A DNA stretch of 23,252 nucleotides from JBOHTO01 sp050733695 (GTDB lineage Bacteria > Gemmatimonadota > Gemmatimonadetes > Gemmatimonadales > Gemmatimonadaceae). Of the stretch, positions 7,423-15,520 are shown in pieces; the stretch's first letter is position 1, and each line of letters begins with the position of its first letter. The stretch spans positions 1 through 23,252 of the forward strand of contig JBOHTO010000106.1 in NCBI GenBank assembly GCA_050733695.1, in the 5' to 3' direction. Both the position numbers and the translations under genes were made by a program. The notes under the pieces are model-generated. The model was not told the origin of the DNA and did not search any database. It saw only the letters and a list, made by a program, of their open reading frames with translations.

Positions 7423-8127
7423 TCATTCCCCCGCGTACAGCAGCACGCCGCACGCTTCGCACGGCTCGATGCCGCCATTGGCCGCGAGCGCGCTGCGGCG
7501 CTGCATCGGGATCATCGTGTCACAGTTCGAGCAGGATATCCCCCGCAACGCCATCACCGCCTCCGATCTGTTCCGCCCGCGTATGCGGTCGTATCGCGCC
7601 AGCACCGAGCGGGACACGTGACGCGCGCTGCCGTCGCGCTGCTTGCGCGCCTCGGCGAGTTCGCGTTCCAGCGCCTCGCGCTCGAACGCGACCGCGGCTC
7701 TCTCAGCCTCCTGCCGCTCGGTCAGATCGACGTGCGCCTGCTCCTGGCGGGCCACGGTCTCGCGCAGTTCCGCGAGCCGTGCACTCGACCGCTCCAGCTC
7801 GGTCTCATCCGCCGCGAGAAATCGCGACACCTGCTCGAGCTGCGTCGTGGCAGCCGTCGCCTCGCGCGCCGTCCGGACCGTATTCATCTGCAGTGTGTTG
7901 CGATCCCTGAGTTGCCGGTGTTCGGTGACGCGCGACTGGATGGCCCGGTGCCGCTTCTCTTCTTCGGCTACCGCGCCGCGCGCACCAGCGAGCTTCGCAT
8001 CGAGCTCATCGCGTTCACGGTCGAGCTCGCGCAATCGCGGCTCGATCGCATCGAGCCGGTCCTCCATTCCGTAGATGACCACGTCGTCTGCCTGCACTGC
8101 CAGCAATGCCTCGACATCAGCGTGCAC
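7423..8127 (-). CDS. Coiled-coil protein with C-terminal C4-type zinc ribbon (DUF164 / CT398-like)
   Basis: The 234-residue product is mostly charged and heptad-like from about 20 to 175, predicting a long antiparallel coiled-coil hairpin. It ends in a zinc ribbon with cysteines in two CxxC pairs (C199/C202 in CSNC, C223/C226 in CEAC). This is the layout of the DUF164/zf-RING_7 family found in many phyla; its molecular role is not firmly established in most bacteria. The start is GTG 8127 with a strong AGGGGG ribbon binding site inside the end of dnaG, 15 bp away. Conserved adjacency with dnaG and recJ suggests a link to nucleic-acid metabolism, but that is inference from context. Confidence 0.88.
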   Translation of the reverse strand: MHADVEALLAVQADDVVIYGMEDRLDAIEPRLRELDRERDELDAKLAGARGAVAEEEKRHRAIQSRVTEHRQLRDRNTLQMNTVRTAREATAATTQLEQVSRFLAADETELERSSARLAELRETVARQEQAHVDLTERQEAERAAVAFEREALERELAEARKQRDGSARHVSRSVLARYDRIRGRNRSEAVMALRGISCSNCDTMIPMQRRSALAANGGIEPCEACGVLLYAGE

Positions 8128-8142
8128 ACTGTCCCCCTGGTT

Positions 8143-10020
8143 TCAGGATCGTGATTTGCCGAAATGCTGTCCCATTCCGCCGAGAGAGCGCATCTCGCGC
8201 GCCAGTTCCCGCTTCTCGAGAATGCGCTCATCCTTCTCGGCACCTTCGGCCAGCGGAATGAGCGCGTCGAGCTCCGCCAGCTTCGCCTCCACCTCGTGCC
8301 GCCTGAGCGCCGCAAGACTGCCCTCGATCGTCCGAATCACATCGATGATCGCCCCGGGCTCGGCGAGCAGCTCCTGCATCACGTCGATCGCCTCCTCGCC
8401 GAGCACGGATGCCAGTTCCTCCACCGTGGCGTCGGGCCCCTGCTCCAGCAGTGCGGCGAAGATCGATCGATAGCGCGGATCGCGGAACGCCTCTGTTCCC
8501 ACGCGTTCGGCGAGAGACTCGATCTCGGCGCGACGGTGCAGCATGACGCGGACGAGCTCGCGCTCCGCTCCGGCTCCGCGGTTGCCGCCGCGGTGAGCGC
8601 TCACCTTCGCGCGGCCGCGCTGATTCTGCCGGGATGGGTCCTGCCCCGTCGAACCAGTCCCGGTTCGCGGGTCCGATCCGCTCTCACGGGATTCCCTTTT
8701 CACCGTGCGGGCAGCGGGCGTGGCGCCGCGCACGACCCGTGACGTCAGCTCGTCCAGCAGGCGGTCGCGACTCACGCCCGCCACTTCACTCACACGGCCC
8801 ACGTACAGCTCGCGCATGAGCGGATCTGCGGTCGCCCGCAGCGTCGGGAGCAGACGATCGATCGCCCGTCGCTTGCGCTGAAGGTCGGCAAACCATCCGG
8901 CGCGATCGAGCAGTTGCAGCTTGCGCTCGAGAATGTCGATCGCACCCGCACCCGCGAGCTGCTCCTCCAGCGCGGCGCGTCCGTGCCTGCGGACGAAGCT
9001 GTCCGGATCATCGCCCTCGGGAAGCGTCACGACGCGCACGGCCATCCCCTGCGCGAGGAGCGCGTCGCCGGATCGGAAAGTCGCGCGCAGCCCCGCCGCG
9101 TCGCTGTCGTAGAGCAGGAAGACGTTCGTGGTGTAGCGCCGGAGCAGTGTCGCCTGGGCATCGGTGAGAGCGGTGCCGAGCGGGGCCACGACGGGCTCGA
9201 TTCCCGATGAAGCGAGCCTGACGAGGTCGAAATACCCCTCGACCACGATCGCTCGCTCCTCGCGCCGCATGGCATGTCTGGCCCAGTTCAGACCGTACAG
9301 CAGCTTCCCCTTGGAGAAGACATCCGAGTCGCCGGAGTTGAGATACTTCGGCTCGCCGGGACCCAGCAATCGGCCGCCGAATCCGACGGTACGTCCCGGC
9401 ACATCGAAGATGGGGAAGATCACCCGCGCGCGGAACCGGGGGCGCGGCTCGTCGCCCTCTTCCCTGCGTACGAGCAATCCGGTGGCCAGCAGGCGCTCGT
9501 CGTCGAAGCCGAGCGTGTTGAGATACGTGCGCATGAGGCCGATCTCGCGCGGAGCGAAGCCCAGTCCGAAGCGCTCCGCCACGGTCCGCGTGATCATCCT
9601 GCCGGCGAGATACTCGCGCGCATCGCGCGCGCTATCCTCCTCCCACAATGATCGTTGAAAGAACTCCGCGACTGCCGCGTTCACTTCCCACATGGGCTCG
9701 CGCGGATCAGGACCTTCGCGGCGACGCATCGTTTCCGGAACCTCGATGCCGGCTTTCCCGCCGGCGAGGCGCACGGCGGCCGGCCAGTCGAGACCCAGGC
9801 GCTTCTGCAGAAAGGCGAAGACATCACCGCCTTCGTGGCAGACAAAACAGTAGTAGATGCCCTTCTTCGGCGAGACCGAGAAATTGCGGTGAGTGCCCTG
9901 ATGGAATGGGCATGGGCCGCGATAGTCCGCGCCCACGCGCCGGAGCGCCACGTGCTCGCCGATGATCTGCACGATATCGGAGGCCTCGCGCACGCGGTCG
10001 ACGATCTCGTCGGGTATCAT
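8143..10020 (-). CDS. dnaG: DNA primase
   Basis: DnaG makes RNA primers for replication. The 625-residue protein has an N-terminal CHC2-type zinc site with CPFH at 37-40 and CFVC at 58-61. The primase core has GEPKYLNSGDSDVFSKG at about 222-238. The TOPRIM metal site is formed by VEGYFD (E261) and LLYDSDAAG (D305, D307). A low-complexity linker rich in Ser, Gly and Arg (about 435-490) separates it from a C-terminal helicase-binding-like domain. The ATG at 10020 is 21 bp from the mutS2 stop. No rpoD follows, so the classical rpsU-dnaG-rpoD operon is not kept, though rpsU is in the same transcription unit upstream. Confidence 0.96.
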   Translation of the reverse strand: MIPDEIVDRVREASDIVQIIGEHVALRRVGADYRGPCPFHQGTHRNFSVSPKKGIYYCFVCHEGGDVFAFLQKRLGLDWPAAVRLAGGKAGIEVPETMRRREGPDPREPMWEVNAAVAEFFQRSLWEEDSARDAREYLAGRMITRTVAERFGLGFAPREIGLMRTYLNTLGFDDERLLATGLLVRREEGDEPRPRFRARVIFPIFDVPGRTVGFGGRLLGPGEPKYLNSGDSDVFSKGKLLYGLNWARHAMRREERAIVVEGYFDLVRLASSGIEPVVAPLGTALTDAQATLLRRYTTNVFLLYDSDAAGLRATFRSGDALLAQGMAVRVVTLPEGDDPDSFVRRHGRAALEEQLAGAGAIDILERKLQLLDRAGWFADLQRKRRAIDRLLPTLRATADPLMRELYVGRVSEVAGVSRDRLLDELTSRVVRGATPAARTVKRESRESGSDPRTGTGSTGQDPSRQNQRGRAKVSAHRGGNRGAGAERELVRVMLHRRAEIESLAERVGTEAFRDPRYRSIFAALLEQGPDATVEELASVLGEEAIDVMQELLAEPGAIIDVIRTIEGSLAALRRHEVEAKLAELDALIPLAEGAEKDERILEKRELAREMRSLGGMGQHFGKSRS

Positions 10021-10041
10021 CGGCCGCTCATGCGACGGCGC

Positions 10042-12480
10042 TCACCCGAGATCAGCGATGGTCACACCCGCCCCCCCCTCGTTCCATGCGCCCAGGCGAA
10101 ACTCCTTCACACGGACATCCTTTCGCAGCATCTCGGCCACGCGTTCGCGAAGCGAGCCCGTGCCCTTGCCGTGTATGATGCGCAGCGAGCGAAGGTCGGC
10201 GCGAACCGCGGCATCGATGGCCTGGACAACGGGCGCATCGACTTCATCTGCGCGCATGCCGCGCACGTCGATCTCGCTGGACGCCTGAACGTCGGGGATA
10301 TCACCGAACAGGGGCGTAGAGCGCTCGGGCTCGCGGGCGCTGGTCGCGCTGCGGCGCAGCGATGCGAGGGGGACGGTCAGCTTCATGGCTCCGACGGCCA
10401 CGAGTCCGTCGCCGTCCCTCACACCCACGAGGAGTCCGGCGCGGCCGCCGAGTGTGTCGACCTCAACCATGTCGCCGGGAGCCAGGGCGGCGTCCGCACT
10501 CGCATCCTCGGCGTGGGCGCCAGCGTCGGCGCGAGGGTCGACGCCAGCGCCGACTGCGCCGCCGGTGTGGTTGGGCTCGGCCGGGTCGAGCTCGGCCAGG
10601 GCGTCGGTCTGCTGCGCGATGAGCAGCTCTGCAGCCCTGCGCGCAGCGCGCGCGGCTTCATCGAGCTGTGCTGCCCCGCGCGCTCTCAGCTCGCGAATCG
10701 TGCGTTCGATCTCTCCGCGGGCTTCGAGCAGGTGGCGGCGGGCATCGCTGCGCGATGCACGCTCGGCCGCGCGTTCACGATCGGCAATCGTGCGCTCGCG
10801 CTGCGCAAGCGTGTGCGCGCGGCTGCGCGCCTCGCCTGCCATCTCCTGCGCCTCGCGTTCGCGATCGGCGAGCGCCGCCTCGCGCACCTCGAGCTCCGCC
10901 AGCAGCACCGCGACATCGCGCTCACCCTGTGGCAGCCGTTCCTCCGCGCGGGCCAGCACGGCGTCCGGCAACTGCAGGCGCCGGGCTATACCCAGTCCGT
11001 AGGAGCGTCCCGGAATTCCCTTGATCAGCCGATATGTCGGCGCGAGGCGCGCAGCATCGAACTGCAGCGACGCATTCACTACGCCGGTGACCTCGCCGGC
11101 GAGCTGCTTGAGCACTCCGAGGTGCGTCGTCGCGAGGGTGAGAGTGCCACGCGCGGTCAACGTCTCGAGAATGGCACCGCCCAGCGCGGCGCCCTCGTCC
11201 GGATCCGTGCCCGAGCCCAGCTCGTCGGCGAGCACCAGCGACTCTCGCGTGGCCGAGCGCAGTATCTCCGCCAGGTTCCTGAGGTGCGCGCTGAAGGTGG
11301 AGAGACTCGCATCGATCGACTGCTCGTCGCCGATGTCCGCGTAGAACGAGTCGAACGTGGCGATGCGGCTGCCCAGCGACACGGGAACCGGGATGCCTGC
11401 CTGCGTCATGGCAGCGAGCAGCCCGACCGCCTTGAGCAGCACTGTCTTCCCCCCCGTATTGGGTCCCGATATGAGCAGCGTTCGTTCCGGGCTCACCAGC
11501 GCGAGGTCGAACGCAACGACGGGCACGCCGCGCACGAGAAGCAGCGGATGCCGCCCCTGGACGATCGTGAATCCTTCGGCGGGTGAGCACAGCTCCACGG
11601 GCGCACAATCCAGGTCGATGGCGAAGCGCGCACGCGCCTGCAGCGAATCGAGCGCGACGAGGGCATCGAGGGCGCGCGCCATCTCGCCGTGCAGAGGTCT
11701 GATCTCTGCGGTGAGCTCGAGCAGGACGCGCTCGACTTCACGCGCCTCGTCGGCCTCGAGCTCGCGCACGCGGTTCCCGAACTCGACGGCGGCCGGCGGC
11801 TCGATGAAGAGCGTCGCACCGGTGGACGAGGTATCGTGCACGATCCCGCCAACAACGCCGCGGCCTTCGCGCCGCACGGGAATCACGTAGCGCCCGTTCC
11901 TCACCGTGACCGACATGTCGGGCACGGCGTGATGGCTGTCGAGGCGCGACACGATTCGCTCGAGGAGCGCGACGAGCCTGCCCTGAGATGCGCGCAACTC
12001 GCGCCTGAGGCGGCGCAGCTCCGGCGACGCGTCGTCGCGCACATCGCCAGCGTTGTCGATCCCCCGGGCGAGGGACGCTTCCTGGCGCTCGGCGACGAGC
12101 AACCGGTCGCGGAAGGAAGCGAGTACGCCGAGAGCGGCCGCGGGTCTGCGCGGGTCGCCGAGTGCCGCGTGCGTGCGGCGCGAGGAAGCGAGCAGCGTGA
12201 GCCCCGCGCGCAGCTCCTGCCCGGACCAGGCGCTTCCGGCCACCCGGAGCCGGGCAAGCGGTGATTCCAGCTCCGGAATCGGCTCCGATTCCCAGCCGGC
12301 ATCGGACTGCATGGTCGCGCGCATCGCCGTCACGCGCGCCAGTTCGCGTGCTATCGACTCACGATCGAACAGGGGGTGGAGGGCGCGCACCCGGGCCGCG
12401 CCGAGCGGTGAGGCGGCGCGCGCGGCGACGAGATCGAGCACACGCGGGAACTCGAGAACTTCGAGCGCGTGGGAGATCAC
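10042..12480 (-). CDS. mutS2: Endonuclease MutS2 (MutS-family ATPase with Smr domain)
   Basis: MutS2 is a MutS-like ATPase without the mismatch-recognition domain. In other bacteria it suppresses homologous recombination or rescues collided ribosomes through its Smr nuclease domain. The 812-residue product has a core/lever region (1-320), Walker A GPNTGGKT at 339-346, FYADIGDEQSI, Walker B LVLADELGSGTDP from 415, and ATTH ending at H453. A long Arg/Glu/Ala coiled coil covers about 510-630. An Ala/Asp-rich linker (about 635-668), a small beta domain (PGDMVEVDTLGGRAG) and a C-terminal Smr domain with IIHGKGTGSLR follow. The start is GTG 12480 with GGGAG six bases upstream. No truncation was seen. 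Confidence 0.95.
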   Translation of the reverse strand: MISHALEVLEFPRVLDLVAARAASPLGAARVRALHPLFDRESIARELARVTAMRATMQSDAGWESEPIPELESPLARLRVAGSAWSGQELRAGLTLLASSRRTHAALGDPRRPAAALGVLASFRDRLLVAERQEASLARGIDNAGDVRDDASPELRRLRRELRASQGRLVALLERIVSRLDSHHAVPDMSVTVRNGRYVIPVRREGRGVVGGIVHDTSSTGATLFIEPPAAVEFGNRVRELEADEAREVERVLLELTAEIRPLHGEMARALDALVALDSLQARARFAIDLDCAPVELCSPAEGFTIVQGRHPLLLVRGVPVVAFDLALVSPERTLLISGPNTGGKTVLLKAVGLLAAMTQAGIPVPVSLGSRIATFDSFYADIGDEQSIDASLSTFSAHLRNLAEILRSATRESLVLADELGSGTDPDEGAALGGAILETLTARGTLTLATTHLGVLKQLAGEVTGVVNASLQFDAARLAPTYRLIKGIPGRSYGLGIARRLQLPDAVLARAEERLPQGERDVAVLLAELEVREAALADREREAQEMAGEARSRAHTLAQRERTIADRERAAERASRSDARRHLLEARGEIERTIRELRARGAAQLDEAARAARRAAELLIAQQTDALAELDPAEPNHTGGAVGAGVDPRADAGAHAEDASADAALAPGDMVEVDTLGGRAGLLVGVRDGDGLVAVGAMKLTVPLASLRRSATSAREPERSTPLFGDIPDVQASSEIDVRGMRADEVDAPVVQAIDAAVRADLRSLRIIHGKGTGSLRERVAEMLRKDVRVKEFRLGAWNEGGAGVTIADLG

Positions 12481-12670
12481 CTGCGCTCCCGCGGATGAAG
12501 TCGATGGCGGGAATGGGTTGCGGCCTTCGCAGAACGGGTTCCAGCCTTCGCGGGAAAAATGGCCGGAAGCGTGCGGGAATGGCAGCCGGGGGCGGCCACG
12601 AACGGAAGAACCCGAACGTGCGATTGTCCTCGCCCGTCCGGGTTGTCGCCGTCAGTCGGTATCGCCACGG
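12481..12670. repeat. yqeY-mutS2 gap with decayed palindromic repeat fragments
   Basis: This 190-bp gap contains several degenerate copies of the GCGGGAATGG core (near 12508, 12555 and 12580), one preceded by CCTTCGC as in an intact palindrome. No copy is a clean hairpin. I see no open frame with gene-like features. The mutS2 ribosome binding site lies at its left end. A promoter for mutS2 could be here but none is convincing. Confidence 0.5.
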
Positions 12671-13114
12671 TCACCCCCTGCCGGCGAGCTCCTCTCGCGC
12701 GATGGCGTTGATCCTGCTTCCGTCCGCGCGTCCCGCGAATCGCGGACGCACCGCACCCATGACCGCGCCCAGGTTGCCACTGCCCGTCGAGATCACACCA
12801 CGCACCGCCGCGCGAATCTCATCGTCCGTTGCCTGCTCGGGAAGGTAGGCCTCGATGACCCCGATCTCGGAGCGCTCCTTCGCTACAAGATCTTCGCGCG
12901 CACCCTTCTCGAACATCTCGATGGATTCACGGCGCCGCTTTATTCCCTTGCTCAACACTTCCTGTATCTCCTGTTCCTCCAGCTCGCGGCGCAGCTCGAT
13001 CTTCCGATTCTTCAGCTCGGAGATGACGGTGCCGAGGAGTACCGTCCGCGACCTGTCCTGCGACTTGCGCGCGGCGTTGAGGTCCTGCTGCAGGCGCACG
13101 AGCAGTTCCGCCAT
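12671..13114 (-). CDS. yqeY: GatB/YqeY domain protein
   Basis: A 147-residue YqeY-family protein, resembling the C-terminal tRNA-binding domain of the GatB amidotransferase subunit. Family hallmarks are the N-terminal LQQDLNAARKSQDRSRTVLLGTVISELKN, the KGIKRRRESIEMFEKGAREDLVAKE helix pair, IGVIEAYLPEQATDDEI and the C-terminal GNLGAVMGAVRPRFAGRADGSRI. Its cellular role is unclear, though tRNA or amidotransferase association is inferred from homology. The ATG follows the rpsU TAG with no gap, so the two are almost certainly co-translated. Pairing of rpsU and yqeY is common in bacteria. Confidence 0.93.
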   Translation of the reverse strand: MAELLVRLQQDLNAARKSQDRSRTVLLGTVISELKNRKIELRRELEEQEIQEVLSKGIKRRRESIEMFEKGAREDLVAKERSEIGVIEAYLPEQATDDEIRAAVRGVISTGSGNLGAVMGAVRPRFAGRADGSRINAIAREELAGRG

Positions 13115-13303
13115 CTATGCGTGCCGGGTGCGGCGATTCTTCCGGATGGCGGCGTTGAGCTTGCGCTTGCGGCGCTCGCTCGGCTTCTCATAGTGACGAT
13201 GCTTGCGCAGATCCGAGAGGATGCCCGCCTTCTCACACTTCTTCTTGAAGCGCTTCAGTGCGCGCTCGAAGTTCTCATCGTCGTGGATGATGACTTCCGA
13301 CAA
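13115..13303 (-). CDS. rpsU: Small ribosomal subunit protein bS21
   Basis: bS21 binds the 30S platform near the anti-Shine-Dalgarno region of 16S rRNA. The 62-residue basic protein matches the family: an N-terminal SEVIIHDDENFERALKRFKKKCEKAGIL, then RKHRHYEKPSERRKRK and an Arg/Lys-rich tail. The start is TTG at 13303, preceded by a strong AAGGGGGG ribosome binding site; no ATG or GTG in frame fits. A rare start with a near-perfect ribosome binding site suggests tuned expression. It is the first gene after a 302-bp gap and likely starts a transcription unit. Confidence 0.95.
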   Translation of the reverse strand: MSEVIIHDDENFERALKRFKKKCEKAGILSDLRKHRHYEKPSERRKRKLNAAIRKNRRTRHA

Positions 13304-13340
13304 AAGCTGTATCCCCCCTTCTCGCGGCGCTTGTACGCCA

Positions 13341-13399
13341 GTTGTACGCCCGTTGAATGTAAGCCAGTCAAGTTAGGTGCCCACGGCGAGCCGAGTCAA
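13341..13399 (-). promoter_or_regulatory. Candidate promoter(s) for rpsU-yqeY
   Basis: Two TTGACT hexamers (minus strand; 13394-13399 and 13366-13371) lie upstream of rpsU. The first is followed after 18 bp by TAACTT (13370-13375); the second after 19 bp by TACAAC (13341-13346). The local sequence is less GC-rich than its surroundings. A direct repeat of GCGTACAA with 11-bp spacing overlaps the second -10 position and could be an operator half-site pair. Assignments use general sigma-70 consensus only. Confidence 0.35.
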
Positions 13400-13462
13400 G
13401 CACGCGCCGCCTATCGAGTTACCGGTTCGCGCACGGGCCGTGTCGGACCCTCGCTGGCCAGA

Positions 13463-13605
13463 GTCGCCACCGGGAGTTGCCACCGGGAGTTGCCACCGGG
13501 AGTTGCCACCGAGAGTTGCCACCGGGAGTTGCCACCGACAGTCGCGACCGACAGTTGCCACCGACAATTGCCACCGACAGTTGCCACCGACAGTTGCCAC
13601 CGCGG
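13463..13605. repeat. Tandem array, 11 copies of a 13-bp unit
   Basis: The unit reads GTTGCCACCGGGA on the plus strand. Eleven head-to-tail copies run without a gap, and the last ends exactly at the stop codon of the HIT gene. The units fall into two blocks: the HIT-distal ones (13463-13527) mostly end GGGA and the HIT-proximal ones (from 13528) mostly end GACA, with single-base variants (GTCGCCACC, GTCGCGACC, ATTGCCACC). The unit is not self-complementary. No spacers exist, so it is not a CRISPR array. Confidence 0.95.
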
Positions 13606-13947
13606 CTAGCCGGGTGGCCAGTCCAGCTTCCGACCGCCCAGGAGGTGCAGATGGATGTGGAAGACGGTCTGTCCGGCATCGCGGTTCGTGTTGATCACCA
13701 TTCGGTAGCCGCTCTCGGCGATGCCTTCCTCCTTCGCTATCTCCGCGGCGAGCAGCGCCAGCCGGCCCACCATCGCCGGATCCCCTGCGGCACCCAGCGT
13801 GGGCACGTGCTCGCGCGGGATGACGAGCACGTGCGTGGGTGCCTGGGGATTGACGTCGCGGAACGCGACGCATTGCGCCGTCTCCTTCACGATCGTGGCC
13901 GGGATCTCCTTGCGGATTATCCGGCAGAAGAGGCAATCGTCTCCCAC
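13606..13947 (-). CDS. HIT (histidine triad) family nucleotide-binding protein, HINT-like
   Basis: A 113-residue member of the HINT branch of nucleotide hydrolases/transferases. It begins CLFCRIIRKEIPATIVKE, contains FRDVNPQAPTHVLVIPREH and ends with the catalytic triad motif QTVFHIHLHLLGGRKLDWPPG (HxHxH). Bacterial HINT proteins hydrolyse purine phosphoramidates and aminoacyl-adenylates; the physiological substrate here is unknown. The start is GTG 13947, supported by a GGAGGA site seven bases upstream, so the gene begins 31 bp inside rsmE. The 13-bp tandem array begins directly after the TAG stop. Confidence 0.94.
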   Translation of the reverse strand: MGDDCLFCRIIRKEIPATIVKETAQCVAFRDVNPQAPTHVLVIPREHVPTLGAAGDPAMVGRLALLAAEIAKEEGIAESGYRMVINTNRDAGQTVFHIHLHLLGGRKLDWPPG

Positions 13948-14699
13948 GAGCCATTCCTCCCTGTGTCGAGCACCGCACGCGCGAGCGCCAGCGCCGCGAT
14001 TGCCGCCGTTTCAAAGCGAAGCACACCGTCCGCGAGTCTTGCAGGTACGAAGCCGGCAGCGGTGAAGAGCGCCCGTTCCTCCGCCTCCAGCCCACCCTCC
14101 GGCCCGATCGCGAGCGTGATGGGCGGTGATATCACTGACGAAAGCGCAGCAGCAAGGACAGGATCGCCGCCGGCATCGAGCAGAACGCGGACACCCTCGG
14201 GCGCCGCTGCGATGGCGTTCTCCGGACGCGACTCGGGGTAGACGGCGGGCAGCCACGTGCTCCCGCTCTGCTCCAGCGCAGCAATCATGCGCGCGCGCAT
14301 CCTGAAGCGGAAGTTGGGCCCCTCACCGCGCGGTGACACGCTGCGCGAGCGTTGCCATGCGACAGGACGCCAGCTCGTCGCTCCAAGCTCGACCGACTTT
14401 TCTGCGAGCCAGAGCATCCGATCGCGGTCGGCAACCGGTACGATGAGGTGAACCGGAGGCGGCGGCTCGACCATGCTCACGGTCTGCACGTTCACGGCGA
14501 GCATGCGCCGGGCGATTCGCGTGATCGATCCGGCCGCAGAGTGACCGGCGCCATCGAGCAGCCTCACCGGCGTCCCCTTCTGCAACCGGCGCACGCGTGC
14601 GTGGTGCGCCGTACCCTCGCCCAGCGTCATCGATTCGCCAGCGACCGGTTCTTCGGGCGCGAAGAGGGTTACGAGCCCCGCGCTATCACGACGCTCCAC
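13917..14699 (-). CDS. rsmE: 16S rRNA (uracil1498-N3)-methyltransferase RsmE
   Basis: RsmE methylates U1498 of 16S rRNA and belongs to the SPOUT superfamily with a trefoil knot. The 260-residue product has an N-terminal PUA-like part (TAHHARVRRLQKGTPVRLLDGAG), a central block WLAEKSVELGATSWRPV, the RMIAALEQSG segment, and knot motifs LAIGPEGGLEAEE and LADGVLRFETAAIAAL at the C-terminus. The start is GTG 14699, with a GAGGAGG site just upstream, giving a 31-bp overlap with prmA. The extreme C-terminus extends slightly past the family norm, into the HIT gene. Confidence 0.95.
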   Translation of the reverse strand: MERRDSAGLVTLFAPEEPVAGESMTLGEGTAHHARVRRLQKGTPVRLLDGAGHSAAGSITRIARRMLAVNVQTVSMVEPPPPVHLIVPVADRDRMLWLAEKSVELGATSWRPVAWQRSRSVSPRGEGPNFRFRMRARMIAALEQSGSTWLPAVYPESRPENAIAAAPEGVRVLLDAGGDPVLAAALSSVISPPITLAIGPEGGLEAEERALFTAAGFVPARLADGVLRFETAAIAALALARAVLDTGRNGSWETIASSAG

Positions 14700-15520
14700 C
14701 AGCCCTCCTCGCTGTCTTCATCTGCGGCCTTGCAGCCGGCGGACTCGATGACCGCGAGCATCTCATCGCGTTCATCGAGCATGATTCCGGCCAGTATCGC
14801 GCGCCCGTCCGGCGCGAGCGCGTCACGGATGACCGGGAGGTTCGCCGTGAGCACACCCGAAATGATGTTGGCAAGCACCACGCACACCGGCGCGATCAGC
14901 GGGAGCAGCACGAAAGCATCTCCCTGCAAGATGGTCACCGTTTCCTCGACGCCATTGCACGAGACGTTGGCCTCGGCGTTCGGGATCGCGTCAGCATCCA
15001 GATCGATCGCGACCACCCAGCCGGCGCCGAGGCGCGCCGCTGCGATCGCGAGAATGCCGCTGCCGCAGCCGAGGTCGGCGACGCGATCGCCGGGTCGCAG
15101 TACGCGTTGCATGAGGCGGACCGCGCCGCGCGTCGAAGCGTGCTCGCCCGTACCGAAGGCCATCCCCGGGTCCATGCTGATGGTGCGATTGCGACGCGCG
15201 GCAGTCGGGCGTTCGGCGGGGACTGCTGCGCTCGTGAGCCAGGGCGGGGCGAAGGTCAGTGCGCCGATGCTGCGCGCACGCATAGCATCCTTCCAGCGGC
15301 TGCTCCAGTCGACGTCGGGAGTATCCTCGATGCTCACATCCGCGCGCGGGCTGGCTGCGAGAATGGCGGCGCGCATCCTCTCGCGATCCCCATGGCCGGG
15401 GAAGTACGCGACCAGATCATCGCCATCCTCCTGAACCGCGGGCGATCCTGCGCCAACGAGCGCGCCGATGACAGCCGCGCGGTCCACCCCCGGGCGCACG
15501 CGCACCGCGAGCAGCGTCAC
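14669..15520 (-). CDS. prmA: Ribosomal protein L11 methyltransferase
   Basis: PrmA trimethylates lysines and the N-terminus of ribosomal protein uL11. The 283-residue product has a divergent N-terminal substrate-binding domain (1-65), the WSSRWKDAMRARSIG linker, the family signature MDPGMAFGTGEHASTRGAVRLM at 116-137, the SAM loop DLGCGSGILAIAAARLGA from 149, and ANIISGVLTANLPVIRDALAPDG. The start is GTG 15520, overlapping the dnaJ stop as GTGA. The order dnaJ-prmA-rsmE is conserved in many bacteria and ties a chaperone to ribosome modification. Confidence 0.95.
   Translation of the reverse strand: MTLLAVRVRPGVDRAAVIGALVGAGSPAVQEDGDDLVAYFPGHGDRERMRAAILAASPRADVSIEDTPDVDWSSRWKDAMRARSIGALTFAPPWLTSAAVPAERPTAARRNRTISMDPGMAFGTGEHASTRGAVRLMQRVLRPGDRVADLGCGSGILAIAAARLGAGWVVAIDLDADAIPNAEANVSCNGVEETVTILQGDAFVLLPLIAPVCVVLANIISGVLTANLPVIRDALAPDGRAILAGIMLDERDEMLAVIESAGCKAADEDSEEGWWSVVIARGS

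Noticed and set aside
5327..7621. A 764-codon open frame on the plus strand opposite rsmD and recJ
   Set aside because: It is antisense to RecJ, whose motifs are complete. Its translation is Arg/His-rich low-information sequence, as expected opposite GC-rich codons.
9655..11586. A 643-codon plus-strand open frame opposite dnaG and mutS2
   Set aside because: DnaG and MutS2 have all catalytic motifs on the other strand; the plus-strand product has no recognisable domain.
13463..13605. CRISPR array
   Set aside because: Units are only 13 bp, directly abutting with no spacers, and no cas genes are present.
12053..13609. A 518-codon plus-strand frame spanning mutS2, yqeY, rpsU and the 13-bp array
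   Set aside because: It crosses several real genes and a tandem repeat and looks like no protein family; its 13-residue periodic tail is only the minisatellite read through.
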